Shown here: piece by piece, positions 26,088-33,922 of the stretch
Numbering within the stretch: the stretch's first letter is position 1
How the letters are laid out: every line of letters begins with the position of its first letter
From: Planctomycetota bacterium
GTDB lineage: Bacteria; Planctomycetota; UBA8108; UBA1146; JAJFFE01
Direction of reading: 5' to 3'
DNA: 63,316 bases
NCBI GenBank assembly: GCA_021776775.1
Contig: JAJFFE010000374.1
Span: 1 to 63,316 of the forward strand
The notes under the pieces: generated by a model
Seen by the model: the letters and a program-made list of their open reading frames with translations, nothing else
Database searches by the model: none
What the model was told of the DNA's origin: nothing
Made by a program: the position numbers and the translations under genes

Positions 26088-27658
26088 TCCTGGACCTGTC
26101 CCTCTTCGTCGACGAAGAGTATTCCCACCACTCGGAGTAGCTCTAACCGGTTCACTTCGTAGTCAGCCATTCGCTGCAACTGATCGTTCTTCGCCGTGGC
26201 CAGCTCATCTTGAGCTTCGACCACGTCTCGGTTGGTCACCGTGCCCGCTTCGAGATCGATCTGCGCCTTCTCGGCGCTGAGTTCGAACGAACGAATCTCC
26301 TCGATGCCGATGCGGATCTGCTCGCGACTGCTCCCGAGACCGAGCAAGGCGTCGCGAACTTCGGTGATGACGTCGTCTTCAGATTCGTCGAGCCCGCGTC
26401 GAGCCCGCGCAAGCTGAATCATGGATGTACGGTACGTGTTCCGCTCGCGCTTACGATCGAGCGGAATTTCCAGCGTCGCACTCACGGTCACCAGATCGGT
26501 GTCGTAGTAACGGAGGCGGCGAAAGCTGCGATCTTGCTCCGAATCGACCGCGTAGCTGACCCCGAGGTCCAAATTCGGCAGGAGCCCGTTACGCGCGATC
26601 CGCACGGCGCGCTCCTGGTCCTCGAGTTGTTCGCGTTCGGTCACCAGATCGAGCCGATTCTTCAACGCCGCCGCGAGCGCCCTCGACGTGTCGACCTCGA
26701 GCATCGTCGGCTCGGGAATCTCGTCGGCGACGTCGAACGTCACGTCGATCGGCAGCCCCATGCGAATCTTGAACCGGTCGAGCGCAAACGCGTAACGCTG
26801 CTCAGCGGACAGCGCCGTCGATTCGGCGCGCAACAGCGATTGCTTGGCGCGCAGGGAGTCGAGTTTCGATCCGCGACTGGCGTTGAACAATGCCTCGGCC
26901 TGCTCCAGCGCTCGCGCCTGCTGAGTGATGCGGTCGCGCGTGTTCTTGAGCTGCTTCTTTTGCGTCACCAACCCGTAGTAGTCTCGAATCACGGAGACGA
27001 CGAACGATTGACGGAACAGCTCGAAGGCGCGCGCGTCGTACAGCAGCTCGCGTTCGGCTTGCGTCAGCGTCTCGAACGCAACCTCGTGGCCCGCCCCGCG
27101 AAGGAGCGGTTGCGTCAGCGAGATCGAGCTGGAGAGCGACGAGGTCTGGTCGCGTCCGTCCGTACCTTGGCTGCGGACGATCGAGGCGGTCGAGTCGACG
27201 TTCAGTTCCGCGCCCGTCGAGAAGAGCTGCGTGCCACCGAGTGAGAGGCTCGTCACGTCGCCGTAGCTGCGGCTCTTGCCGTCGGTGCCGTTGTACGAGA
27301 CCGACCCCGAAAACACCGGCCGAAGGAAGTCGCGGCGGGTGAGGCCCAGGCTCAGCGACTGAATGAACAGCGTCTCACGCTCGATCTGGTAGTCGCGGTT
27401 GTATTCTGTGGCGATGCGGATCGCCTCGCGGAGGGTCAGAATCTCGGGAAGGTCGATCGGTGACTGGCGTTGGGGACGTTCCACGGGATCCGACAACGGA
27501 TCGACCAGCTCGTCTCGCCGGAACAATTCGACTTGTCGAGTCTTCTCCGCCTGGATGGCGTACGCCTCCCGGTCGGTGGCCTGCCGCCGAGGATGGATAC
27601 ACGAGGTCGTCAAGAGGGCAAGCCCCACGAGGCTCGCCGCCGCCCACTGGTGTCTCAA
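26084..27658 (-). CDS. TolC-family outer-membrane efflux lipoprotein
   Basis: I take TTG 27658 as the start because GGGGGA stands eight bases upstream and the result is a short lipoprotein signal peptide ending in the lipobox LLTTSC; the frame is open to 27820 but without a better start. The product is about 524 aa. It has the repeated long-helix pattern of two TolC half-repeats, each with LREAIRIATEYNRDYQIERE and SLSLGL or DLVTERE-type segments, and a late AQDELATAKNDQLQRM helix. It should form the outer-membrane channel for the adaptor and ABC exporter encoded by the next three genes. Confidence 0.85.
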   Translation of the reverse strand: MRHQWAAASLVGLALLTTSCIHPRRQATDREAYAIQAEKTRQVELFRRDELVDPLSDPVERPQRQSPIDLPEILTLREAIRIATEYNRDYQIERETLFIQSLSLGLTRRDFLRPVFSGSVSYNGTDGKSRSYGDVTSLSLGGTQLFSTGAELNVDSTASIVRSQGTDGRDQTSSLSSSISLTQPLLRGAGHEVAFETLTQAERELLYDARAFELFRQSFVVSVIRDYYGLVTQKKQLKNTRDRITQQARALEQAEALFNASRGSKLDSLRAKQSLLRAESTALSAEQRYAFALDRFKIRMGLPIDVTFDVADEIPEPTMLEVDTSRALAAALKNRLDLVTEREQLEDQERAVRIARNGLLPNLDLGVSYAVDSEQDRSFRRLRYYDTDLVTVSATLEIPLDRKRERNTYRTSMIQLARARRGLDESEDDVITEVRDALLGLGSSREQIRIGIEEIRSFELSAEKAQIDLEAGTVTNRDVVEAQDELATAKNDQLQRMADYEVNRLELLRVVGILFVDEEGQVQE

Positions 27659-28232
27659 GCTTTGTATCCCCCGCTGACGCGCTGTGATGAACTCCGCCCA
27701 TGCCTCCCGCGGACGATCGAGTCCGATCGGTCGAGGTGATTCGTGGACGGCCGGAAACTCGTCGGTCGGATCCCCGGAATTGGAGCGTCGCGATGATAGA
27801 ACATCGCCCCAATCCTGCAATTGCGCTTACCGCGGTCGGGGCGAGGCGGGTGATCGTCTTTGTAGATCGCTGGAAACGGGGGCCCATCGGAGCACTTCGG
27901 TGGCAATCGGCTTCGGCGCGGGGGGCGAATTATCCATCCACTTCGCTCGCGTCGTGATTCGAGAAAACGACGCCAACCGGCCGAGTGGGTCACCATAGCC
28001 CCGAATTTGCCCCGCCATGTGGCTATAGGACGAGATCCGCGGAATTATCGCTCTTCCTTGCGCGCCAACAACTTGTACTCTCTTGCGCCCCGGGTCACGT
28101 AAGATCCGGGCTAAGGAAACACGATCGACGCGGACGATAAGTGGAGTGCTGATTCGATGCCCGCTGCACGATGTCCGGAAGCCATCATTCCGGTCTCGTT
28201 GTCCCGGATCGTGCCGAAAGGAATGTAGTTCT
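27659..28232. other. Divergent intergenic region between export operon and small-gene pair
   Basis: About 570 bases hold the promoters for the minus-strand TolC operon and the plus-strand gene at 28233. I see no convincing gene. A short G+C-rich inverted repeat (CCCGG...CCGGG) lies near 28090-28112 but has no T-run. Confidence 0.5.
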
Positions 28233-28490
28233 GTGAACGAGTACTGGCAAGCCGAGGAAATCGCGTCGTTCTGTTTCTGTTACGACAGCACGTGGTTTCA
28301 AATGAAGTGTGACGACCCGAGTGCCAACACCTGGGAGATCTGCACCGTGGAGGTCGAGAACGGCCTCCCTAACGAGATGACGCAGAACTACTACAACGAG
28401 GTCAATCTCGAAACCATGCTGGAATCGGTCCAGTGGAGTGGTTCCGAGTTCGAGGCCCAAGTCGCTACTCTGTTGACCAAAACCGACTAA
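28233..28490 (+). CDS. Small acidic protein of unknown function
   Basis: GTG 28233 follows GAAAGGA and gives 85 aa; longer readings of the frame are Arg/Ser-rich and improbable. The protein is acidic, with a cluster near the N-terminus (SFCFCYD, then MKCDD, then EICTV) giving four cysteines, and is rich in aromatic residues. It has no signal peptide. No family is recognised. A strong intrinsic terminator follows 26 bases after the stop, supporting a real monocistronic gene. Confidence 0.65.
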   Translation: MNEYWQAEEIASFCFCYDSTWFQMKCDDPSANTWEICTVEVENGLPNEMTQNYYNEVNLETMLESVQWSGSEFEAQVATLLTKTD

Positions 28491-28515
28491 AGCGATCGAC
28501 ACATACTGATTTGAG

Positions 28516-28554
28516 CAAGCCCCGCCTACGAATCTCGTGGTCGGGGCTTGTTTT
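28516..28554 (+). terminator. Intrinsic terminator after the 85-aa protein gene
   Basis: A nine-base perfect stem (CAAGCCCCG/CGGGGCTTG), extended inwards by a weaker helix, is followed directly by TTTTA. Confidence 0.88.
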
Positions 28555-28635
28555 ACGTCCACGGCCGGACCAGAGGCGCAACGCTGGACTCTGCGCGGCC
28601 CCGAAGCTACCGTGGTGGAACGAAGGGACCCGACC

Positions 28636-29028
28636 ATGCCACGACTCCGCTTGCTGCTCGCAGCCACGATTCTGGCGGCCGTGATCACCGGTGTCACCGG
28701 CTGCTCCACCGTTCAGTCGATCTCTACGACGGGTGAGTACTTCGGAGGCTCACGGGCGGACCTCGCCTATTTCGGTGAGCCCGAGCACTTCGACGAATCG
28801 ATCGCGATCTTTGGCTTGATCGATTTCCCGTTCAGCGTCGTCGCGGACACGCTGGTGTTTCCGGTGCAGTTCGTGGCCTTCCTGACCACCGTCCCCGGTG
28901 GCGGTGATCCGGACGACGGTCGTCCCGAGGACGGTCATCCTGAGAACGGTGCAGATCCCACCATGATCGACGAGCCGAGCGCGGTTCACGCTCCGGGCGT
29001 CGTACTCGCGCTGAACGGCGCTCGCTAG
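28636..29028 (+). CDS. YceK/YidQ-family lipoprotein
   Basis: ATG 28636 follows GAAGGGA. The 130-aa product has a lipoprotein signal peptide ending in the lipobox VTGC at residues about 20-23. The mature part has the family pattern: GCSTVQSIST..GEYFGGSRADLAYF, then IAIFGLIDFPFSVVADTLVFPV. The family occurs in the outer or inner membrane of many Gram-negatives and has no defined function. The C-terminal third is Asp/Gly/Pro-rich (GGDPDDGRPEDG) and looks unstructured. It is 59 bases upstream of the second efflux adaptor gene. Confidence 0.82.
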   Translation: MPRLRLLLAATILAAVITGVTGCSTVQSISTTGEYFGGSRADLAYFGEPEHFDESIAIFGLIDFPFSVVADTLVFPVQFVAFLTTVPGGGDPDDGRPEDGHPENGADPTMIDEPSAVHAPGVVLALNGAR

Positions 29029-29087
29029 CGTCCGTCGCCTTAGCAGCTCAGCTAGAGCGAGCATCCCGTTCGAGCTACAATCGCCGC

Positions 29088-30284
29088 ATGACACCCGCCA
29101 ATAGCAAAGATCTGTCGCGCCTCAGTATCGACCGATCGTCGCCACCGGACCCCGGGCGACGAGGCGCAAGCCCCCTGCTCTGGTTGATCGTTCTACTCCT
29201 GGTTGGATACCTGGGCTGGGAGCGCTTCGCACGGACCGACGACTCCGTCGAGGTCACGTTCGCCCGGGTTGTTCGCACGGGCGGAGCGCAGGCGGCGAAG
29301 GGTGGAATCACCGCCAACGGATATGTGATCGCCCGTAAACGCGCTGCGATCTCCACCGAGATCCAAGGGCGACTCATTCAGCTCGAAGTCGAAGAGGGAG
29401 ATCGCGTCAATCAGGGCGACCTGCTGGCGAAGCTCGATACGCGCCAGCTCGAGGCGAGCGCGGCGCAAGCGCGGGCCGACGTCAAGCGGCAAGCGGCCCA
29501 AGTCAAACTAGCCGAGCTACGCTTGGCGCGAGCGGTCAAGCTCGGTGAGACGGGCAACTCCTCCCAGGAAGACATCGACACCGCGAACGCCGAACTCGAC
29601 AGTGCCAACGCGACCACAGAGTCGTTGGCGGCGCGAGTCCGCGAGATCGAAATCATGATCGAGAACTCGTCGGTGTTCGCGCCCTTCACCGGAGTCGTGA
29701 TCCTGAAAAACGCCGAGATCGGAGAAGTTGTCTCGGCGCTCGGCGCGGGAGGCGGCGGAAACTCTCGGGGTGCGGTGGCCACCGTGGTGGATTTCGAAAC
29801 TCTGGAGATTCAGGTCGAACTCGCGCAGACCTCGCTCGCGATTGCGCAGGTCGACGCCCCGGTTCACGTCTACCTCGACGCCTATCCGAAAGATCGTTAC
29901 CGCGGCCGTGTTCGTCAGATCTGGCCGACCGCGGATCGTCAGAAGGCGACGGTCGAGCTACGAGTCGCACTGCTCGAACGCGACGATCGAGTACTGCCCG
30001 ACATGGGCTGCCGTGTCGAGTTTCAACCACCCGAAACCACGAGCGATGAAATCCCACGCATCTTCGTGCCGGCGCGAGCCGTCATTCCCGGATCGCCGGC
30101 GCAAGTGTTCGTCGTGGAAGACGGTCGCGCTATTCTCAAACTCATCGGTGTGAGCGGCGAAGAAGAGAATGGACGCCTCGCGGTGTCCAACGGATTGACC
30201 GGTCGCGAAATCGTCGTGATCGACCCCCCCGCGTCGTTGCGTGACGGTGACGCCGTCCGAGACGGTTCCGCCGTCAAAGAATAG
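29088..30284 (+). CDS. Periplasmic adaptor (membrane-fusion protein) of second ABC export system
   Basis: A 398-aa adaptor with an N-terminal anchor (LLWLIVLLLVGYLGW), barrel-sandwich half motif (QGRLIQLEVEEGDRVNQGDLLAKLD), a coiled-coil hairpin (residues about 120-185), the second half motif (IENSSVFAPFTGVVILKNAEIGEVVS) and beta-barrel domains (VELAQTSLAIAQVDAPVHVYLD). It is the first gene of an adaptor-ATPase-permease-permease operon; unlike the first export system there is no TolC gene in it, so it may share the TolC-like channel encoded divergently at 26084-27658 or use one elsewhere. Confidence 0.92.
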   Translation: MTPANSKDLSRLSIDRSSPPDPGRRGASPLLWLIVLLLVGYLGWERFARTDDSVEVTFARVVRTGGAQAAKGGITANGYVIARKRAAISTEIQGRLIQLEVEEGDRVNQGDLLAKLDTRQLEASAAQARADVKRQAAQVKLAELRLARAVKLGETGNSSQEDIDTANAELDSANATTESLAARVREIEIMIENSSVFAPFTGVVILKNAEIGEVVSALGAGGGGNSRGAVATVVDFETLEIQVELAQTSLAIAQVDAPVHVYLDAYPKDRYRGRVRQIWPTADRQKATVELRVALLERDDRVLPDMGCRVEFQPPETTSDEIPRIFVPARAVIPGSPAQVFVVEDGRAILKLIGVSGEEENGRLAVSNGLTGREIVVIDPPASLRDGDAVRDGSAVKE

Positions 30285-30297
30285 GAGTGAGCGAGCG

Positions 30298-30975
30298 ATG
30301 ATCTCGTTCGAGAAAGTCTGCAAGACGTATCGGCGTGGCGGTGAAGAGCTCCGGGTACTCGCGAGTCTCGATCTCGAGATTCCGGCCGGCGACTTCGTCG
30401 CTCTGATGGGGCCGAGTGGCTCGGGGAAATCGACAATTCTCAACTTGGCCGGCGGACTCGACACCGCAGACTCCGGCACCGTCTCCGTCGCTTCGGAAAC
30501 GCTGAATCGCATGTCGAGTAAAGCGCTCGCCCAGTGGCGCGCCCGTCACACAGGATTCGTGTTTCAGTCGTTCAACCTGATCCCGGTGCTCAACGCGGTG
30601 GAGAACGTGACGCTGCCTCTGCTGAACACTCCGCTCAAGGGCGCCGAACGTCGCAAGCAGGCGGAGTATGCGCTCGGCATCGTCGGATTGAGCGATCGTC
30701 TAAAGCATCGCCCTGCACAACTGTCCGGGGGTCAGGAACAGCGCGTGGCGATTGCACGCGCCATCGCAACCGACCCCGACGTGATCTTGGCCGATGAGCC
30801 GACCGGAGACCTCGACCGAGACACGGCGAACGAAGTGATGGAACTGCTCGTGCGTCTCAACGAAGAGCTGGGCAAGACGATCTTGATGGTGACCCACGAT
30901 CAGGTGGCGGCCGATCGGGCGAAGCGCACGCTTCACCTCGACAAGGGCGAACTCGCCGACGGGAGTGCAGCGTGA
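30298..30975 (+). CDS. LolD/MacB-type ABC transporter ATP-binding protein
   Basis: ATG 30298 has an AGGAG ribosome-binding site; 225 aa. Walker A GPSGSGKST, Q-loop GFVFQSFNLI, signature LSGGQEQRVAIARAI, Walker B VILADEPTG, D-loop DLDRDT, and the switch-histidine motif VTHD are present. It overlaps the next permease start by four bases (GTGA). Confidence 0.95.
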   Translation: MISFEKVCKTYRRGGEELRVLASLDLEIPAGDFVALMGPSGSGKSTILNLAGGLDTADSGTVSVASETLNRMSSKALAQWRARHTGFVFQSFNLIPVLNAVENVTLPLLNTPLKGAERRKQAEYALGIVGLSDRLKHRPAQLSGGQEQRVAIARAIATDPDVILADEPTGDLDRDTANEVMELLVRLNEELGKTILMVTHDQVAADRAKRTLHLDKGELADGSAA

Positions 30976-32177
30976 GTGGTACGCCTTGGTTTCTCGTGCG
31001 CAAACACCTGCGCGTGCATTGGGTGCGCACCACGTTGACGGTGACGATCGTTTCGGTCGCGCTGCTCTTGTTCTGCATTCTCACGACCTTCGTGACAAGC
31101 TTGACGGCGGCCGTCGACCAAGCGGCGAGCAACCGTATTGTCGTTCAGTCCGCGGTGTCGCTGTTCGTGGAACTCCCGCTCGACTACCACGGCAAGATCG
31201 CCAACGTTCCCGGAGTGGAGAGCGTCTGCAAGTTGCAGTGGTTCGGAGGGTACTACCAAGACGAGAAGAACTCGTTCGCTCAATTCGCGATCGATGACGA
31301 GGTGTTCTTACAACAGTACGAGAACGACCTCGAGATCATCGACGCTCCCCCCGGCGACGGGTCGTTACTCGATCGAGTCCGCACCGCGATGCGAGCCGAT
31401 CGACGGGCGGCCATCGTCGGCGAAGGGTTGGCCGACAAGCACGGCTGGAAGATCGGCGATCCCGTGCCCTTGACGGGTAAGATCTTTCCGAAGAGTGACG
31501 GCTCGGCGTGGGACTTCACGGTCGTCGGGATCTACATCCCCAAGCGGATGAACGTCGACGATCAGACCATGTACTTTCGCTTCGACTACTTGGAAGAGAC
31601 GCTGACCCAAGAGCAAGACCAACCGATCGGTTGCGGTACGTTCTTCGTGCACGTCGCGCCGGGGCACGCCATCGACGAAGTCATCGCCAACATAGACGCA
31701 CTGTTCGTCAACGGTCCGCAGAAGACGCTCACTTCGACTGAGGCGGCGTTCTCCGCCGGGTTCGTCTCCATGTTCGGCAACTTACCGCTCTTCTTCGGTA
31801 CGATCGGGGGCGCGATCGTTTTCGCGGTACTGTTCTCGGTGGTCAACACCATGCTGCTCGCCGCGCGCCAGCGCATTCGCGAAGCTGGGGTCATGAAGGC
31901 GCTCGGCTTCACCAACCGTACCGTGGCCACCCTGATGCTCGTCGAGTCGGTGTCGATATGCGTGATCGGTGGCCTAGTCGGCACCGGCCTGGCGTGGGTC
32001 CTCTCCGAGGGGATTCGCGGAGTTGTCTCGGTCATGTTCCCGACCTTCGCCGTCGCCCCCCAGACCATGCTGATCTCCTTGGGGATGTCACTCACCATCG
32101 GGTTACTCGCGGGGCTGGCGCCGACCGTCATGCTCGCGCGGTTGAAGCCCGTCGAAGCGTTACGGAGCGAAGGCTGA
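30972..32177 (+). CDS. FtsX/MacB-like ABC transporter permease, first of two
   Basis: A 401-aa protein with one N-terminal membrane segment (TTLTVTIVSVALLLFCILTTFV), a periplasmic domain (residues about 45-265), and three further segments from about residue 275 (FGTIGGAIVFAVLFSVVNTMLLAARQRIREAGVMKALGFTNRT). It starts with GTG overlapping the ATPase stop and ends sharing one base with the next start (TGATG). The paired permeases suggest a heterodimer, as in LolCE-type systems; the substrate is not evident. Confidence 0.92.
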   Translation: MSGTPWFLVRKHLRVHWVRTTLTVTIVSVALLLFCILTTFVTSLTAAVDQAASNRIVVQSAVSLFVELPLDYHGKIANVPGVESVCKLQWFGGYYQDEKNSFAQFAIDDEVFLQQYENDLEIIDAPPGDGSLLDRVRTAMRADRRAAIVGEGLADKHGWKIGDPVPLTGKIFPKSDGSAWDFTVVGIYIPKRMNVDDQTMYFRFDYLEETLTQEQDQPIGCGTFFVHVAPGHAIDEVIANIDALFVNGPQKTLTSTEAAFSAGFVSMFGNLPLFFGTIGGAIVFAVLFSVVNTMLLAARQRIREAGVMKALGFTNRTVATLMLVESVSICVIGGLVGTGLAWVLSEGIRGVVSVMFPTFAVAPQTMLISLGMSLTIGLLAGLAPTVMLARLKPVEALRSEG

Positions 32178-33345
32178 TGGGTCTCCCAATCGGATACTCG
32201 GCGAGAAACCTGACGGTCCGCCGGTCCTCCACCGCACTCACCGCCATCGGGATCGCGCTGACCGTCGGCGTGTTCACCGGCGTCGTCGCGTTGTACCAGG
32301 GGTTCGTCGATCTCTACCGGCCGCGCGGCAGCGAATCGGCCGGCATCTATCTGCGGCCCGGGGCGAGCTCCGAAGGTGAATCCGGAGTCACGCGAGAACA
32401 AGCGAACATCATCATCAAGGGCGCGGACGAGATCGCCAAGAATGCCAACGGAGAACCGCTGGCGGCGGCCGAAGTCTACCTCGCCGTCTACATGAACAAG
32501 CTATCGGGTGGACGCACCAACGTTCCGCTGCGTGGCGTGCAACGCATGTCGTTGGAGCTTCACGCTTCCGGAAATTTGGATCTGCTCGAGGGGCAGTGGC
32601 CGACGTGGGGCGCAAACGAAGTCGTCGTCGGCGCCGGCATCACGGGGCGCATCGAAAACTGCCGAGTGGGAGACACGATCCGACTCAACCTCACCGACTT
32701 CAAAGTGGTCGGTATGTTCGAGCACGACGGCATGTACCGCGGCGAGATCTGGGGCGACGCCGAAAACATGATGACGGCTCTCGAGCGACCCGTCTTCCAA
32801 CGCATCATCGCGGAGTGCAAGCCCGGTACCGACTTCGAAACCCTGGGGGCAACCTACCGCGACAACAAGCAGACGCCGCTCAAATTCATCTCGGAGCGTG
32901 AGTACCTGAGCAGTCAGACGACCATGCTCGGCCCGACGCTTCTCTACCTCGCCGGCGGGCTCATTGTCATTATGGGTACCGCGGCGATTCTCGGAGCCAT
33001 CATCACCATGCTCGCCACCGTCACCGCGCGTACGCATGAAATCGGCGTTCTGCTCGCGATCGGTTTCCCCCGCGGCAGCGTGTTCCGTGCATTCCTCATG
33101 GAATCCTGTTCATCGGACTGCTCGGTGGGGTTCTCGGCGTGATCATGGTCGCTCCGTTTCATGGCTATCAGATTGGCGCCATGAACTGGAACACCTTCAC
33201 CGACGTCTCGTTCGCGTATCGCCTGACGCCCGGCCTCATCGCGTCGTCGATTGGAGTCGCAGTTCTGCTCGGCGCGGTGGGCGGGACCATTCCCGCAATC
33301 GTGGCGTCACGTATGAAGCCGGTCGACGCGCTTCGGCACGGTTGA
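32177..33345 (+). pseudogene. FtsX/MacB-like ABC permease, second of two, interrupted by a -1 frameshift
   Basis: Up to about 33103 the reading is a normal permease: N-terminal segment (STALTAIGIALTVGVFTGVVAL), periplasmic domain, and the C-terminal motif TARTHEIGVLLAIGFPRGSVFRAFLMES. At about 33104-33106 (GAATCCTG) the frame slips by one base; the frame as written ends at 33142, but the next frame continues without a gap as LFIGLLGGVLGVIMVAPF...MKPVDALRHG, ending at 33345. The two parts join into a full-length member of about 389 aa. Either a base is missing in the sequence or the gene is recently broken. Confidence 0.85.
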
Positions 33346-33356
33346 AACGAGGAATC

Positions 33357-33821
33357 ATGGCGGATCTCGATCACTACGCTTACGGCTCGGCGCGCGCGCT
33401 AGTGGCGCTCCATGATCGTCACTTGCGATCGTTCATGTCACGCTGGCACCACGCCCACGCCTCTGGCGTGACGCTGCCGACAACCGAAGACCCCGACTGC
33501 GAGACACTCGAGTCGCTGCTCTTTCACGTGCTCGGGTGCGCGGGCGGCTACATGGTTTGGATCTGCAAACAACTCCAGCTCCCCGATCCGGAGATCGACC
33601 CCGCTCCGACCCTCGACACCATCGTCGAGCAGGCGGACCAGTACTTGGAGCACGTGCTCGAGCGGTGGCGACTCCCCCTGGCCGCGGTCCCCGGTGAAGC
33701 GTTCGATCGACCGACGTACCCCTCCTCTTGGGGCGTCGACTACTGCATCGACGCTATGCTCGAACACGCGGTCATGCACGCCATTCGTCACGAATTGCAG
33801 ATCGAACGTGCCTCGGGCTAG
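33357..33821 (+). CDS. DinB-family protein
   Basis: ATG 33357 follows GAGGA; 154 aa. The sequence is helical with histidines placed as in the DinB metal site (SLLFHVLGC near residue 55, and HAVMHAIRHELQIE at the C-terminus). The family includes metal-dependent thiol S-transferases and hydrolases; the substrate is unknown. It begins 12 bases after the export operon and may be its last gene. Confidence 0.75.
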   Translation: MADLDHYAYGSARALVALHDRHLRSFMSRWHHAHASGVTLPTTEDPDCETLESLLFHVLGCAGGYMVWICKQLQLPDPEIDPAPTLDTIVEQADQYLEHVLERWRLPLAAVPGEAFDRPTYPSSWGVDYCIDAMLEHAVMHAIRHELQIERASG

Positions 33822-33922
33822 CTAGTTGCCGTTCAGTGGTTCGCCGAGCCGTCCCAGCCGTCTCGACTTGTCGGGTCGCGCCGATATCGTACGGATTCCC
33901 TCAAGACCTGCGGAGCAAGCTC

